Shown piece by piece: positions 6,624-15,118 of a stretch of DNA of 18,407 nt; the first letter of the stretch is position 1; every line of letters starts with the position of its first letter. This DNA comes from an uncultured Lachnospiraceae bacterium (GTDB taxonomy: Bacteria > Bacillota > Clostridia > Lachnospirales > Lachnospiraceae). The position numbers were made by a program, and so were the translations under genes. The stretch covers positions 1-18,407 of the forward strand of contig CAJUTC010000056.1 in assembly GCA_910589195.1 (NCBI GenBank), written 5' to 3'. The notes beneath the pieces are model-generated. The model had not been told where the DNA came from, searched no databases, and was given only the letters and a program-made list of their open reading frames with translations.

Positions 6624-9600
6624 CTATCTCTGCAAAATCTCTAATAATTCTTCTTTCGTAGCCAACGTATCCTTTATGCTTCCATCGGATATCAAGTCGT
6701 CTGAAAGTTTTGCTTTCCGCTCCTGAAGCTTTTGGATTTTTTCCTCCAATGTATCTTTCATCAAAAGCTTGTATACGGTTACCACCTGCTTTTGCCCAAT
6801 CCTGTGCGCTCTGTCAGTAGCCTGGTTTTGAGCTGCCATATTCCACCAAGGGTCAAAATGGATAACCATGCTGGCTGCTGTCAGGTTCAGTCCCGTTCCA
6901 CCTGCCTTAAGAGAAATTAAAAACACTGGGGTCTTGTCCTGGTTAAAAGCAGCAACCAATTCCGTTCTTTTTTCCTTGGAAGTGCTTCCTGTCAGCATAT
7001 AATATGGAATCTTTTCCTTCTCCAGTGCGCTTCCAATAATAGCAAGCGCAGAAGTAAACTGGGAAAATAAAAGCATCTGATTTCCTGCCGCCCTCCCATT
7101 CCTGATCAGCTCCATACAGGTTTCCATCTTGGCTGCTCCTCCATGATAATTTTCATATACCAGAGCCGGATCACAGCAAAGCTGGCGCAGCTTGGTCAGC
7201 TCCGCTAAAATCTGCAGCTTGCCTGTGCGGAATTCTTCCTGGCTTTGATTCTTTAAGGAATATAAAATGTTTTGTAAATTGGCGTCATACAATTTTTTCT
7301 GTTCTTTTCCCATTCGGGAAAACAGGACTTTTTCAATCTTATCTGGCAGTTCTTTCAACACATCTGATTTGATCCGACGAAGAATATAGGGTCGGATCAT
7401 TTTTTTCAACCGGTTTGACACCCGTTCATCTTGATTGGATAAAATCGGCTGTTCATAATGCTCCCTAAATTTTCTATTTGTATTTAAGATTCCCGGCATC
7501 AGAAAGTCAAAGATGCTCCACAGCTCGCTTAATGAATTTTCAATCGGTGTACCCGTTAAGGCAAAGCGCTGGATGCTGTTTAAAGCTTTTACTGATTTCG
7601 CTGCCTGGGTGGTATCATTTTTTATATTTTGAGCCTCATCTATAATCACAGTTTCAAACTGGACATTTTGGTAAAACTCCACATCCCGCTTTAGCAAATC
7701 GTAGGAAGTCAATAAAATATCGCCCTCCCCTTTTTCAATTTTCTCCTTCCGCCCATCAGCTACCCCGGTTACGGTAACGGCAGACAAGGATGGGGCAAAT
7801 CGGTGGATTTCGCTTTCCCAGTTATAGACTAACGATGCAGGGCAGACCACCAGGCCAAGGTATTGCCTTTTTAGCTCGTTCCTTCCTTTTGGCGCCTTAT
7901 TATTTCCAGGATTTGGTTCTTCTCCATTTCTTTCTATGGAAGAAATGTCAGATTCCTTTTTCTTATTTTGCTGCCTTTCTTTTTGAGCCAACAGATAGGT
8001 GATAGCCTGAACGGTTTTTCCCAGACCCATGTCGTCTGCCAAAATCCCTCCGAATCCCAATTTCTGCAGCGTCATCATCCATCGGTATCCAAACCGCTGA
8101 TATGGTCTGAGTTCCACCTTCAAACCCTCTGGTTCTTCAAAATCGCTGTCTTCCACATTTTTGATCTCACGAAGAAGGGCTTTAAATGCTTGGCTTCGGT
8201 TAATCCGGATATTACTTCCATTTTCCCGCAAAACCTGATCCAGGTAAAAGGATCGGTAGCCGGGAATTGTAAGTCGTCCATCCGTTAATTGATTTCCATT
8301 TAATTCCAGTCCTTCTGCCATTTCAGCTACTGCAGACAGGCCTCCATCTTCTAGTCGCAGGAAGGTTCCGTCAGGCAAGCGGTAAAATTTCCGTTTTCTC
8401 CGGTATCCCTGCAAAATCCCTTCTATTTCTTCCAATGGGATCTGCTCTGTTTTTAAATCCACCTCTAAAAGCCCCGCCTTCATGGTAATCCCCACCTGGA
8501 TATTGGGAGCTTCCACAATCCGAATCCGTTTTAAACTGTCAGAAACAAAAACTTCCCCTTTCTGTTGCAGCAAAGGGATTCCTTCACAAATCAGTCCATA
8601 TACTTTATCCTCATCCTCTTCCGGAAGAATATACAAACCTTGCGCCGGATCTGACAACGGGAATAAGCTTTTTAAGATCGCAGCCAGACCATACTCTTTT
8701 TCAAAATCCCGGTGCATTTCGCTGACCGTAATTGTTTCCATAATATTATATTGGTTTTCACCGTAAGAACAGACCGCCTTTGCTGTAACCGCCTGGTTCT
8801 GACGGTCTAAATACACCGAAATTTGGCATGGCTTCGGTTCATACTGTTCCAGCTCCTCTGTCGCTTTACAGTTTGTACACTGCTTTAGCACCGGAAGCAC
8901 GAACGCACAAAAGGAACTGGCATCCTTTGGATGGATGGTATACTTTTTTTCCTTTCCCTGAAACAAACCTGCCACCGCTCTTATGTTCTCTGAAAAGTCC
9001 TGGCTGCACACGTAGATTGTGCAGCCTGTCCGGATACAGAGCCGTTCCTGTCCGAAAAATACTTCTGCCGCCGGGACGGTCAGATCATAACTGCCATCCG
9101 TCCTGGTTTTAATCGCCACCTTTAATACTGGATTTCCCTCGGCAAAGGTTAAGTTCTGAAGGTTTCCAATACCGCTTGCCTGGAAGGTTCCTCCTTTAAG
9201 CTCCTGGGCAAGCCGCACCATCCATTCTCCTGATAAAGAAAGTTTCCGCTTTGTTAACGATTCCACATAATGGTAATAGGAATAACCGTAATGGCTGTAG
9301 TAAGCATTCATTACTTCTTTTTCATGGATGATGTACTGTGCAATAAGTCCTAACAGATTCTTGCTTTCCTTTGTGAATACGCTCCATTCATGGTAAAATG
9401 CCAGTTTTTTTCCATATTCTACCCAATCATTGCTCTGGACAGCTTCCACCAGACGAGAAACATTTTTTACCACATATTTATGGGCTGCGCCGATTTTAAA
9501 TTCCACAGTCCACTTTTTATCTTGTTTCTCAAAAGCAGGAACCAACTCCACCTGCCCTGTTAGCTCTGGCTGGAGATAGCGTGCCTGTTCTTTCATGGAA

Positions 9601-10043
9601 CTGGCATAAATAATATTTGTCAAGACCTGATCGGTTGCTTTTGCCTGAATGTTCCTTTTCCCGATTTCCCCAGAAACGGCAGCAGACGGCTCAGGTTTCT
9701 GGAAAGCATTTGGAAAAGATAGGGAAAGCTTCTGATTCACCTGCCCCGTTTTCTCATAATATAGTTCCAGCGCAACTGCCACACAATGTTTACACATTCC
9801 TGAATACGTATAAAACGCCTGGCATTCACACTGGTAATCATCAATCTGATTACTGCCTTTATTATAGTCGATGCCAACCTTGTACTGGTTCCATCCGGAA
9901 CCCTGTACCTTTGCCTCTACTTGTATGGATGTCTGTGTTTCTTCTATTTTATATTGGATCACGTTCTCGTTTTTATGAAGCTGGCTTCCTCTGGTATAGG
10001 CAGCAGAACCGGAAGCTGACCGTATTGCGTTTAATGTAATCAT
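6624..10043 (-). CDS. SNF2-family DEAD/DEAH helicase-like ATPase with N-terminal SWIM zinc finger
   Basis: This 1139-residue protein is a Swi2/Snf2-type DNA-dependent ATPase. The N-terminus has a SWIM motif (C72-x-C74, C84-x-H86, within CECQAFY...CKH), expected to bind zinc and DNA or protein. A long SNF2-associated middle region follows. The ATPase core is complete: motif I DDMGLGKT (about 662-674), DEAQ box (about 803), motif III LTGTPIEN (about 830), motif IV LLFSQF, motif V KAGGTGLNL (about 1050) and motif VI QATDRAHRIGQ (about 1079). A charged, low-complexity insert of roughly 40 residues (KKKES...GRNELKR) follows motif I. Start: ATG 10043 with AAAGGA seven bases upstream; the frame runs on to a TTG at 10070 with no ribosome site. 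Such proteins are common in Firmicutes and probably remodel nucleoprotein; the precise role is unknown. Confidence 0.92.
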   Translation of the reverse strand: MITLNAIRSASGSAAYTRGSQLHKNENVIQYKIEETQTSIQVEAKVQGSGWNQYKVGIDYNKGSNQIDDYQCECQAFYTYSGMCKHCVAVALELYYEKTGQVNQKLSLSFPNAFQKPEPSAAVSGEIGKRNIQAKATDQVLTNIIYASSMKEQARYLQPELTGQVELVPAFEKQDKKWTVEFKIGAAHKYVVKNVSRLVEAVQSNDWVEYGKKLAFYHEWSVFTKESKNLLGLIAQYIIHEKEVMNAYYSHYGYSYYHYVESLTKRKLSLSGEWMVRLAQELKGGTFQASGIGNLQNLTFAEGNPVLKVAIKTRTDGSYDLTVPAAEVFFGQERLCIRTGCTIYVCSQDFSENIRAVAGLFQGKEKKYTIHPKDASSFCAFVLPVLKQCTNCKATEELEQYEPKPCQISVYLDRQNQAVTAKAVCSYGENQYNIMETITVSEMHRDFEKEYGLAAILKSLFPLSDPAQGLYILPEEDEDKVYGLICEGIPLLQQKGEVFVSDSLKRIRIVEAPNIQVGITMKAGLLEVDLKTEQIPLEEIEGILQGYRRKRKFYRLPDGTFLRLEDGGLSAVAEMAEGLELNGNQLTDGRLTIPGYRSFYLDQVLRENGSNIRINRSQAFKALLREIKNVEDSDFEEPEGLKVELRPYQRFGYRWMMTLQKLGFGGILADDMGLGKTVQAITYLLAQKERQQNKKKESDISSIERNGEEPNPGNNKAPKGRNELKRQYLGLVVCPASLVYNWESEIHRFAPSLSAVTVTGVADGRKEKIEKGEGDILLTSYDLLKRDVEFYQNVQFETVIIDEAQNIKNDTTQAAKSVKALNSIQRFALTGTPIENSLSELWSIFDFLMPGILNTNRKFREHYEQPILSNQDERVSNRLKKMIRPYILRRIKSDVLKELPDKIEKVLFSRMGKEQKKLYDANLQNILYSLKNQSQEEFRTGKLQILAELTKLRQLCCDPALVYENYHGGAAKMETCMELIRNGRAAGNQMLLFSQFTSALAIIGSALEKEKIPYYMLTGSTSKEKRTELVAAFNQDKTPVFLISLKAGGTGLNLTAASMVIHFDPWWNMAAQNQATDRAHRIGQKQVVTVYKLLMKDTLEEKIQKLQERKAKLSDDLISDGSIKDTLATKEELLEILQR

Positions 10044-10071
10044 ATTGGTTTCCTTTATTTGTAGAGCCAAT

Positions 10072-10093
10072 GTTTCAAACGTGTATTTGAAAC
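10072..10093. promoter_or_regulatory. Perfect inverted repeat upstream of the helicase gene
   Basis: GTTTCAAA-6 bases-TTTGAAAC is a perfect 8-bp dyad lying 29 bases before the helicase start codon, in its untranslated leader or promoter region. It could be an operator or a leader hairpin. A weak CATAAT -10 candidate lies just upstream without a proper -35. Confidence 0.4.
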
Positions 10094-10690
10094 TTCTAGT
10101 GGATACCTGGATAAATTATGGTTTGTTCCTATCTTTTGTAGTTAAGTTAATTGTTACGGTTTAGACCTAACTATCGGAACAGTAACAGTGTATCATAAAA
10201 AATCAGGCGTTTCAATGGTTGCATAATAAGGCCATTTGGATTATCCTAATATAATGATACCAGAGTCCCAAGATGGAAAATCAGAAAAGTCATTTGGCGA
10301 AATAGGAACGGGATAAGACACGAGTTACAAAAGGAAGGAATTTCATTACTAGAAAAACAGGTATGGGAAAAGCAGATGCATTGTGGTGGATGCCTGGTAT
10401 ACAGGCTTTGCAGATGTGGGGCGACGTATTTATTTTTGCGTTTATCTGGGCGAATCAGCAAACCAAACGGTATCTAGTTCCCTGGCGAGGGATATTGCGG
10501 TTTCGTTAATGAAAGATAATTTCCAATGATAAGGAATAACAGCCGGCGTTTGATTGATGCTCCTATAATAAATACCGGGAACCCCTAAATAGGATAAAAT
10601 ACGCTCCTGTCAATGATTCCTGTCATGGTGAAACGGAAAGCAAGAAACTGTCCATTACAATTGAATTGATTCTGCAACAATCAAATACAA
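10094..10690. other. Stretch without intact genes, with decayed sequence
   Basis: No intact gene is supported here. The central part carries the beta-lactamase-type remnant. Outside it I see a short dyad TGTTAC...GTAACA (near 10152-10187) and, on the minus strand, TTGACA (10608-10613) and TATTTA (10586-10591) 16 bases apart, a possible promoter that leads into no recognisable gene. The stretch is AT-rich, with stops in all frames. Confidence 0.5.
10351..10529 (+). pseudogene. Broken 3' end of a class D beta-lactamase / BlaR1 sensor-type gene
   Basis: In one plus-strand frame, TRKTGMGKAD (10348-10377) matches the conserved KTG box region of class D penicillin-recognising enzymes. The family pattern then jumps frame to CIVVDAWYTGFADVG and RRIYFCVYLGESANQ and ends in SSLARDIAVSLMKDNFQ, with TGA at 10527-10529. 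This corresponds to the strand after KTG, the W-[YF]-x-G-[FY] strand and the final helix of OXA-type enzymes and BlaR1 sensor domains. Only about 60 residues remain. I cannot find the SxxK and SxV boxes, nor a BlaI or M56 peptidase gene upstream, because the helicase promoter region abuts. This is a deletion remnant, not a functional resistance gene. Confidence 0.65.
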
Positions 10691-10799
10691 AAAGAAGGGT
10701 CTGTGGCGATAAGGATTAAGCATACAAGATATGGTTACTTTTGAATTAAATTCTACGAAATCTTGTATATGTTTTTCTTAATGCGACAGACCCTTCTTT
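10691..10799. terminator. Long compound inverted repeat, probable bidirectional terminator
   Basis: The outer arms are perfect over 14 bp (AAAGAAGGGTCTGT 10691-10704 / 10786-10799). Inside, ATTAAG/CTTAAT (10715-10720 / 10777-10782) and ATACAAGAT/ATCTTGTAT (10722-10730 / 10760-10768) also pair. It ends 22 bases after the ferredoxin-type reductase stop and can terminate that gene. The 109-base terminal-repeat layout also resembles a small non-autonomous mobile element, but no target duplication is evident. Confidence 0.65.
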
Positions 10800-10821
10800 C
10801 TCAATATTGTTCTATCAATTA

Positions 10822-11952
10822 TTATCCCAATTTCCCTGCAAAATCGCTCATGGCCTCTGAGATTTTAATCTGCTGAGGACAGACTGCCTCACAGCTTCTG
10901 CAGCCGATACAGGCTGCCGGGCGTTTTTCCTCCGGAACTGCCATCATAGCCATGGGAGCAATAAACCCCCCTTCTGTAAAGCAGTGCTCATTATACAAAT
11001 TTAGGAGGGATGGGATATCAAGTCCCTTAGGGCAATGGCTGGTGCAGTAGTGGCAGGCTGTACAGGGAAGTGTTTTCTTCCCAAGCATCTTCGCCCCAAT
11101 TTCCAAAAGCTCCTCCATCTCCTTTTCGCTTAACGGCTTTTCCTGGCTAAAGGTGGCTATATTTTCTTCCAACTGTTTAAAATCAGACATGCCGGATAGA
11201 ACCATAGTTACCTGTGGAAGGGATTGAAGGAACCGGAAAGCCCATGCCGGGATGGTTTCCTCAGGCCTAAAGCCCTTTAATACAGTTTGGTGCTCCTCTG
11301 ATAATGCTGCCAGGCGGCCTCCTCTTAAAGGTTCCATCACCCATACCGGAATCTGGTATTCGTCCAGAAGCTCTACTTTGGCCTTGCCTTCCTGGAATGT
11401 CCAGTCTAAGTAATTTAACTGAATCTGGCAAAACTCCATATGCTTTCCATATGCTTCCAGGAAGCGTTTCATAATCGCAACGCTCCCATGGGCGGAAAAT
11501 CCCAGATGGCGGATCCTTCCTGCCCGCTTCTGTTCCATAAGATAATCAAATATTCCATAAGAAGGATCCAGATAAGCATCTATGTTCATCTCACAAACAT
11601 TGTGGAACAGATAAAAATCAAAATATTCCACCTGGCATTTCTTTAACTGCTCCTCAAAAATTTCCTGAACTTTTCCCATATTGGAAAGATCATAGCCCGG
11701 GAACTTGGTTGCAAGATAAAACTTCTCTCTGGGATATGGATGCAATAGTTTCCCCATTACCAGCTCAGACTGACCGTTATGATAGCCCCATGCTGTGTCG
11801 TAGTAATTAATCCCCTGCTCCATTGCATGCTCAACCATCTTGCCTGCTGCTTCTTCATCAATTTTTCCGTCATCTCCATCAATTACCGGAAGACGCATCG
11901 CCCCCATTCCCAGCGCTGATAATTCCAAATCTTGAAACTTTTTGTAAATCAT
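10822..11952 (-). CDS. Aldo/keto reductase with C-terminal dicluster ferredoxin domain
   Basis: The 376-residue protein has an aldo/keto reductase barrel followed by a ferredoxin-like tail. The tetrad is D52 in NYYDTAWGY, Y57, K83 in ATKFPG and H117 in FYLFHN. The tail has two CxxCxxCxxxCP motifs (C297-C307 and C348-C358) for two [4Fe-4S] clusters. This architecture is frequent in anaerobic Firmicutes and implies electron transfer between a carbonyl substrate or nicotinamide cofactor and ferredoxin-like carriers; the substrate is unknown. The start is ATG 11952, behind AGGAGG (9 bases) and GAAGG; the frame extends upstream to 12024 but the first part reads through the leader and lacks a ribosome site. 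A MerR-type promoter lies 80-110 bases upstream and a large hairpin follows the stop. The leucine-rich-repeat operon ends just behind that promoter. Confidence 0.92.
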   Translation of the reverse strand: MIYKKFQDLELSALGMGAMRLPVIDGDDGKIDEEAAGKMVEHAMEQGINYYDTAWGYHNGQSELVMGKLLHPYPREKFYLATKFPGYDLSNMGKVQEIFEEQLKKCQVEYFDFYLFHNVCEMNIDAYLDPSYGIFDYLMEQKRAGRIRHLGFSAHGSVAIMKRFLEAYGKHMEFCQIQLNYLDWTFQEGKAKVELLDEYQIPVWVMEPLRGGRLAALSEEHQTVLKGFRPEETIPAWAFRFLQSLPQVTMVLSGMSDFKQLEENIATFSQEKPLSEKEMEELLEIGAKMLGKKTLPCTACHYCTSHCPKGLDIPSLLNLYNEHCFTEGGFIAPMAMMAVPEEKRPAACIGCRSCEAVCPQQIKISEAMSDFAGKLG

Positions 11953-12032
11953 ACCTTCTAACCTCCTGCTGTCCGGATTTTGTGATTGTCCATAAACTGC
12001 CCCAGGGGACAGGTTCTCAAACACATACTATC

Positions 12033-12063
12033 ATTATAAATCTTAAACCTTACTTTAAGTCAA
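12033..12063 (-). promoter_or_regulatory. MerR-type promoter with 19-bp spacer and dyad operator
   Basis: On the minus strand, TTGACT (12058-12063) and a perfect TATAAT (12033-12038) are 19 bases apart. The spacer holds the dyad CTTAAA-6 bases-TTTAAG (12042-12059). An over-long spacer filled by a dyad is the hallmark of promoters twisted open by MerR-family activators. No MerR gene is in the window, so the regulator would act in trans. Confidence 0.75.
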
Positions 12064-12080
12064 GAGCAGAAGCAATCATT

Positions 12081-13889
12081 TTAATCCCTCATATAGTAAG
12101 GCTCCGTATATACGGTTATTCCTTTTGGCAAATTCAATTTCGCTGCCGCTTCTTTATCCACACAGATTTCTTCTAACTTTTTACAATTTACCAATGCTGA
12201 AAAATCGGTAATGGAATTTTCCTGCAGGCTGCAAACCCTAAGATCCGAAAAACCTGCCGCAAAAGATAGATCACTTATCTCACATCCATCCAAATACAGC
12301 CATTTTACATTGGGGTAATGCTTCAAAAATCCAAATTCTAAAGGTTCCCCGCTGGCTGCATCCTTTGGATGGCAGTTTCTAAAGCTAAGTTCTTGGATGG
12401 ATGGGTTATCCAGCAGCAAGGTTTCATCAAAAACTGGATTGGTATCATTAGCAATCCCCCGCCCCAGCTCCAATGAAGATATGGTTGGAAGGTTTAGAAT
12501 TTCCTCCAGACCAAATAAATCACATTCCCAAAAGCTGTCAAGGCGAAGCCGTTCCAGACAGGAAAGGGAGGCAAGGGGCGACAGCCGGATTCCGTCCTGC
12601 CCATTTTCATTATATTCTTGTATCACCATATGCAGGCTTAGATTTTTTAATGTTTGAATTCCGGAAATGGCTTCCAAGCCTTCCCTCTCATTGATTGCAA
12701 TCTGCAGATCCTCTAACCTTCCCAATTCGTTCAGCACTAAAATCTGGCTGGCAGGGATAGGTTCTTCGTCAAAAAGATACAGTCCTTTCAGATTGGGCAA
12801 GCAGGAAAGAAGAGATAAATCCCCATTTTCCCCTGTGGAAATCGAAAGCTCTTCAAGCTGTGGGATCTGGCTGAAAAAATTGCAATCTTCCAAGTGCACG
12901 CCATCAATCCAAAGAGTTTTTAACTGGGATAGCTGCCCTAGCTCATCCAGGCCTATATAGGAATCTGCACAGGAAAGTTTTAGGCTTGTTAACTTGCTGC
13001 AAGACTGAATTCCGCTTAAATCCATAGTCTTTTTGCTTAAATTGGTATCTATCTCCAATTCCTCTAAATTGGTGTACTCCTGGATTGAATTTAACGAATT
13101 TCCCATAATACCAATGTGAAGAACCTTAATCGCCTGGGGATTTAATATCTCTGTTACTGTATCTAAATTATTATCCGTATCCACATAGCAAATCTGGTTA
13201 TCCGGCGCAAATTTCAGCAGTGAAAGCCATACGGCATCTTTGGTATCAATCCGGGTAAGGCCAGTAAATTTTGTATAATCGGAAGGCCAATTAACTTGTT
13301 TCGTCCGGTAATACCACTTCTGTACAGTTTCCTGAAATTCCTCTTCACTGGAACAATCCTGATAATCGGTAAAGCTGTACCAGATAGCGTTAAAGTTTTC
13401 TCCATTCTCCCGCTGATAGCCGCATTTCATGTATTTGATGCTAGAAAACTCTTCCTCCGTAATTTCCTTATACTTTTTTCCAAATATATCTTCGCAAAAT
13501 ATGACAAGAAGCTGTCCATTGGCATCAGCCGGCAAATTGGAATCGGAAGACGAAAAGGCAGATTTCCTGGCGGCAATATTAAAGCCGAAAATCACTGCTG
13601 CAATCAGGGTAGCTGCTACTGCCACAGTTATCAGCAATCTTCTGCTGCTGTCTATGGTGCTGCGCATCTGGGCGCTGTTTCCATAATCCACATGGATTTC
13701 GATCACCGTCCCCTTTGCCTGGTCAATCAAGTACGTTTGGCCACAGTAAGGGCATACTGCATGGAGCGGATCCGTTAATTGGAGGATTCCGCCGCAGTTT
13801 TTACATTCCATCTTAACCAGTTCTGCTTTTTCATTTCCTGTAGATGTATGTATGGTGCTAAAATCCATATCTTTCTTTTTCCTATCCAT
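12081..13889 (-). CDS. Zinc-ribbon, single-pass membrane, leucine-rich-repeat protein (long paralog)
   Basis: The function of this 602-residue protein is not known. Residues 29-49 form a zinc ribbon (CKNC...CPYC). One membrane helix follows at about 85-107, with arginines just before it, predicting an inside N-terminus and outside C-terminus. After a region of about 130 residues with YMKCGYQRENGENF and KFTGLTRID, irregular leucine-rich repeats run from about 255 to 590 (for example LEELEID, LKTLWIDG, LEELSIS, LERLRLDS, VKWLYLDG). The start ATG 13889 has GAAAGG eight bases upstream. It lies 48 bases after a shorter paralog with the same plan, so the two probably form an operon. The repeats suggest an extracytoplasmic binding surface; the cytoplasmic ribbon could report to an intracellular partner. 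No terminator is seen before the next gene's promoter. Confidence 0.8.
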   Translation of the reverse strand: MDRKKKDMDFSTIHTSTGNEKAELVKMECKNCGGILQLTDPLHAVCPYCGQTYLIDQAKGTVIEIHVDYGNSAQMRSTIDSSRRLLITVAVAATLIAAVIFGFNIAARKSAFSSSDSNLPADANGQLLVIFCEDIFGKKYKEITEEEFSSIKYMKCGYQRENGENFNAIWYSFTDYQDCSSEEEFQETVQKWYYRTKQVNWPSDYTKFTGLTRIDTKDAVWLSLLKFAPDNQICYVDTDNNLDTVTEILNPQAIKVLHIGIMGNSLNSIQEYTNLEELEIDTNLSKKTMDLSGIQSCSKLTSLKLSCADSYIGLDELGQLSQLKTLWIDGVHLEDCNFFSQIPQLEELSISTGENGDLSLLSCLPNLKGLYLFDEEPIPASQILVLNELGRLEDLQIAINEREGLEAISGIQTLKNLSLHMVIQEYNENGQDGIRLSPLASLSCLERLRLDSFWECDLFGLEEILNLPTISSLELGRGIANDTNPVFDETLLLDNPSIQELSFRNCHPKDAASGEPLEFGFLKHYPNVKWLYLDGCEISDLSFAAGFSDLRVCSLQENSITDFSALVNCKKLEEICVDKEAAAKLNLPKGITVYTEPYYMRD

Positions 13890-13937
13890 AATGAATGCCT
13901 TTCTATCTGTTTCCGGAAAATCAAATGCCTTTTCTTC

Positions 13938-14933
13938 TTAATTTCGGATTATCTGAATCCGGTCACCATATATCTGCTGTAATTGCGCCCACTGCTCTTC
14001 TGTTACGTACCATGCTGATGTTCCTTCTATGTAAAACCGTTCCAGTGACGGAAGGGATAAAAACTCTTTTATCATATCGAAAGCATCCTCTTCCTCCATC
14101 ACCACATAAGACAGGGACAGTGCTTCCAAATCGGAAAATCCTTTCAGCAGATCCCCTTTCCTAATAGTTGCCTTTTCCAGGGAAAGCCGCTTAATCCCCT
14201 GCAGATTTTCCAAAAAAGAAAAATCTTCCAGGTTTTCCGCCTCCAGAATCCTGACTTCTTCTAAAGTTTCCGGATTTACCCGGGTAAAAAATTGAGGGGT
14301 TCCATACCGGGACAGACCGTCTGTGCAAGTAATTGAGCGAAGCACATTATGATTTGGAAGCGTGTAATTTTCCCATCCGTCCACATACAGCTCCAACCTT
14401 GTCAGACCTGTAAAATACTGTACATTGGAAGGGGAAAACTCATCTTTCGAGCCTTTAATGGTTACGCTTTTCATGGTGCTATCATACGGTTCCATATGGG
14501 TATCATCAAAGCTGTCCTCAAAGCTGTAGGTAAATCGGTATCCATTTTCTTTCTCAATCTTTAAATACTTCATCTGCTCCAAATCTTCTTCTCTGATATC
14601 CGCTATCGGCCTATCATACGCTTCCATCAAGAAATCCCGGAATACCACAGAAAACCGGCTGGCCGACTGCACCAACCTGCCTGTATAATATTGGTATCCC
14701 AGAACAGAAAAGCTAATTAAAACTGCCATCCCTAAGGTAACCAGCACAAGCAGCTTTCCTGCTGATAAATGCACCGATACTTTGTGAGTCCGGTTTACTG
14801 AAAGATAATATTCCTGCTGACAGGAAGTGCATTGAACTGTATATGGATCTTTTTGAACCAGAAGGCTCCCGCAAGAAGGGCAAATTTTTTGATCCTTAGT
14901 TAATTTATGTTTTTGATACGATATTTTTTCCAT
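13938..14933 (-). CDS. Zinc-ribbon, single-pass membrane, LRR-like protein (short paralog)
   Basis: This 331-residue protein shares the plan of its downstream neighbour: zinc ribbon (CPSC at 18-21, CTSC at 35-38), one membrane helix (about 61-82), then an outside region. Shared blocks are the helix-flanking part followed by EDLEQMKYLKIEKENGYRF (compare SSIKYMKCGYQRENG) and QYFTGLTRLEL (compare KFTGLTRID). It has only a short leucine-rich section (LEEVRILEAENLEDFSFL, IKRLSLEK, LEALSLSY, LERFYIEG), about half the partner's length. The start is ATG 14933 with AAGGGG seven bases upstream; the frame reads ten codons further without a ribosome site. It is the first gene of the pair. A GATAAT -10-like box lies upstream but its -35 is poor. 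The function is unknown. Confidence 0.78.
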   Translation of the reverse strand: MEKISYQKHKLTKDQKICPSCGSLLVQKDPYTVQCTSCQQEYYLSVNRTHKVSVHLSAGKLLVLVTLGMAVLISFSVLGYQYYTGRLVQSASRFSVVFRDFLMEAYDRPIADIREEDLEQMKYLKIEKENGYRFTYSFEDSFDDTHMEPYDSTMKSVTIKGSKDEFSPSNVQYFTGLTRLELYVDGWENYTLPNHNVLRSITCTDGLSRYGTPQFFTRVNPETLEEVRILEAENLEDFSFLENLQGIKRLSLEKATIRKGDLLKGFSDLEALSLSYVVMEEEDAFDMIKEFLSLPSLERFYIEGTSAWYVTEEQWAQLQQIYGDRIQIIRN

Positions 14934-14972
14934 AAAACACCCCTTAACAAGATAACCGCACACAATCTCATT

Positions 14973-15027
14973 ATCACGATAAAAAATTCCATCCTTTCAC
15001 ATTCACTGTCACAGGTTTCATCGTGAT
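14973..15027. promoter_or_regulatory. Separated dyad upstream of the LRR operon
   Basis: ATCACGAT (14973-14980) and its exact complement ATCGTGAT (15020-15027) are 39 bases apart, bracketing the likely promoter. The inner copy touches the GATAAT candidate -10 on the minus strand. Paired half-sites at this distance could allow looping, but chance is not excluded. Confidence 0.3.
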
Positions 15028-15050
15028 TGAGAAAAAACGAAACTTGAAAA

Positions 15051-15086
15051 ATCGGAGAGAATCTTTTCCAAGTCATTCTCTCCGAT
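15051..15086 (-). terminator. Rho-independent terminator
   Basis: A perfect 12-bp stem (ATCGGAGAGAAT / ATTCTCTCCGAT) with a 12-base loop is followed on the minus strand by five T. It ends the small ORF at 15119-15235 and probably readthrough from the efflux ATPase gene. Confidence 0.8.
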
Positions 15087-15118
15087 CCTGCCTGCTACTT
15101 CCGGATTCAGATAATCCC

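Noticed and set aside
6624..10043. Helicase plus SIR2-like gene as one anti-phage system
   Set aside because: They are separated by the MATE gene, each has its own start signals, and the SWIM-SNF2 protein type is common in Firmicute genomes without defence genes.
10246..10461. 71-residue minus-strand ORF opposite the beta-lactamase remnant
   Set aside because: It lies antisense to the recognisable plus-strand remnant, has no ribosome site and shows no family pattern.
10586..10613. TTGACA-16-TATTTA promoter on the minus strand in the gene-poor stretch
   Set aside because: The -10 is weak, the spacer is off the optimum and no gene follows; possibly left over from decayed DNA.
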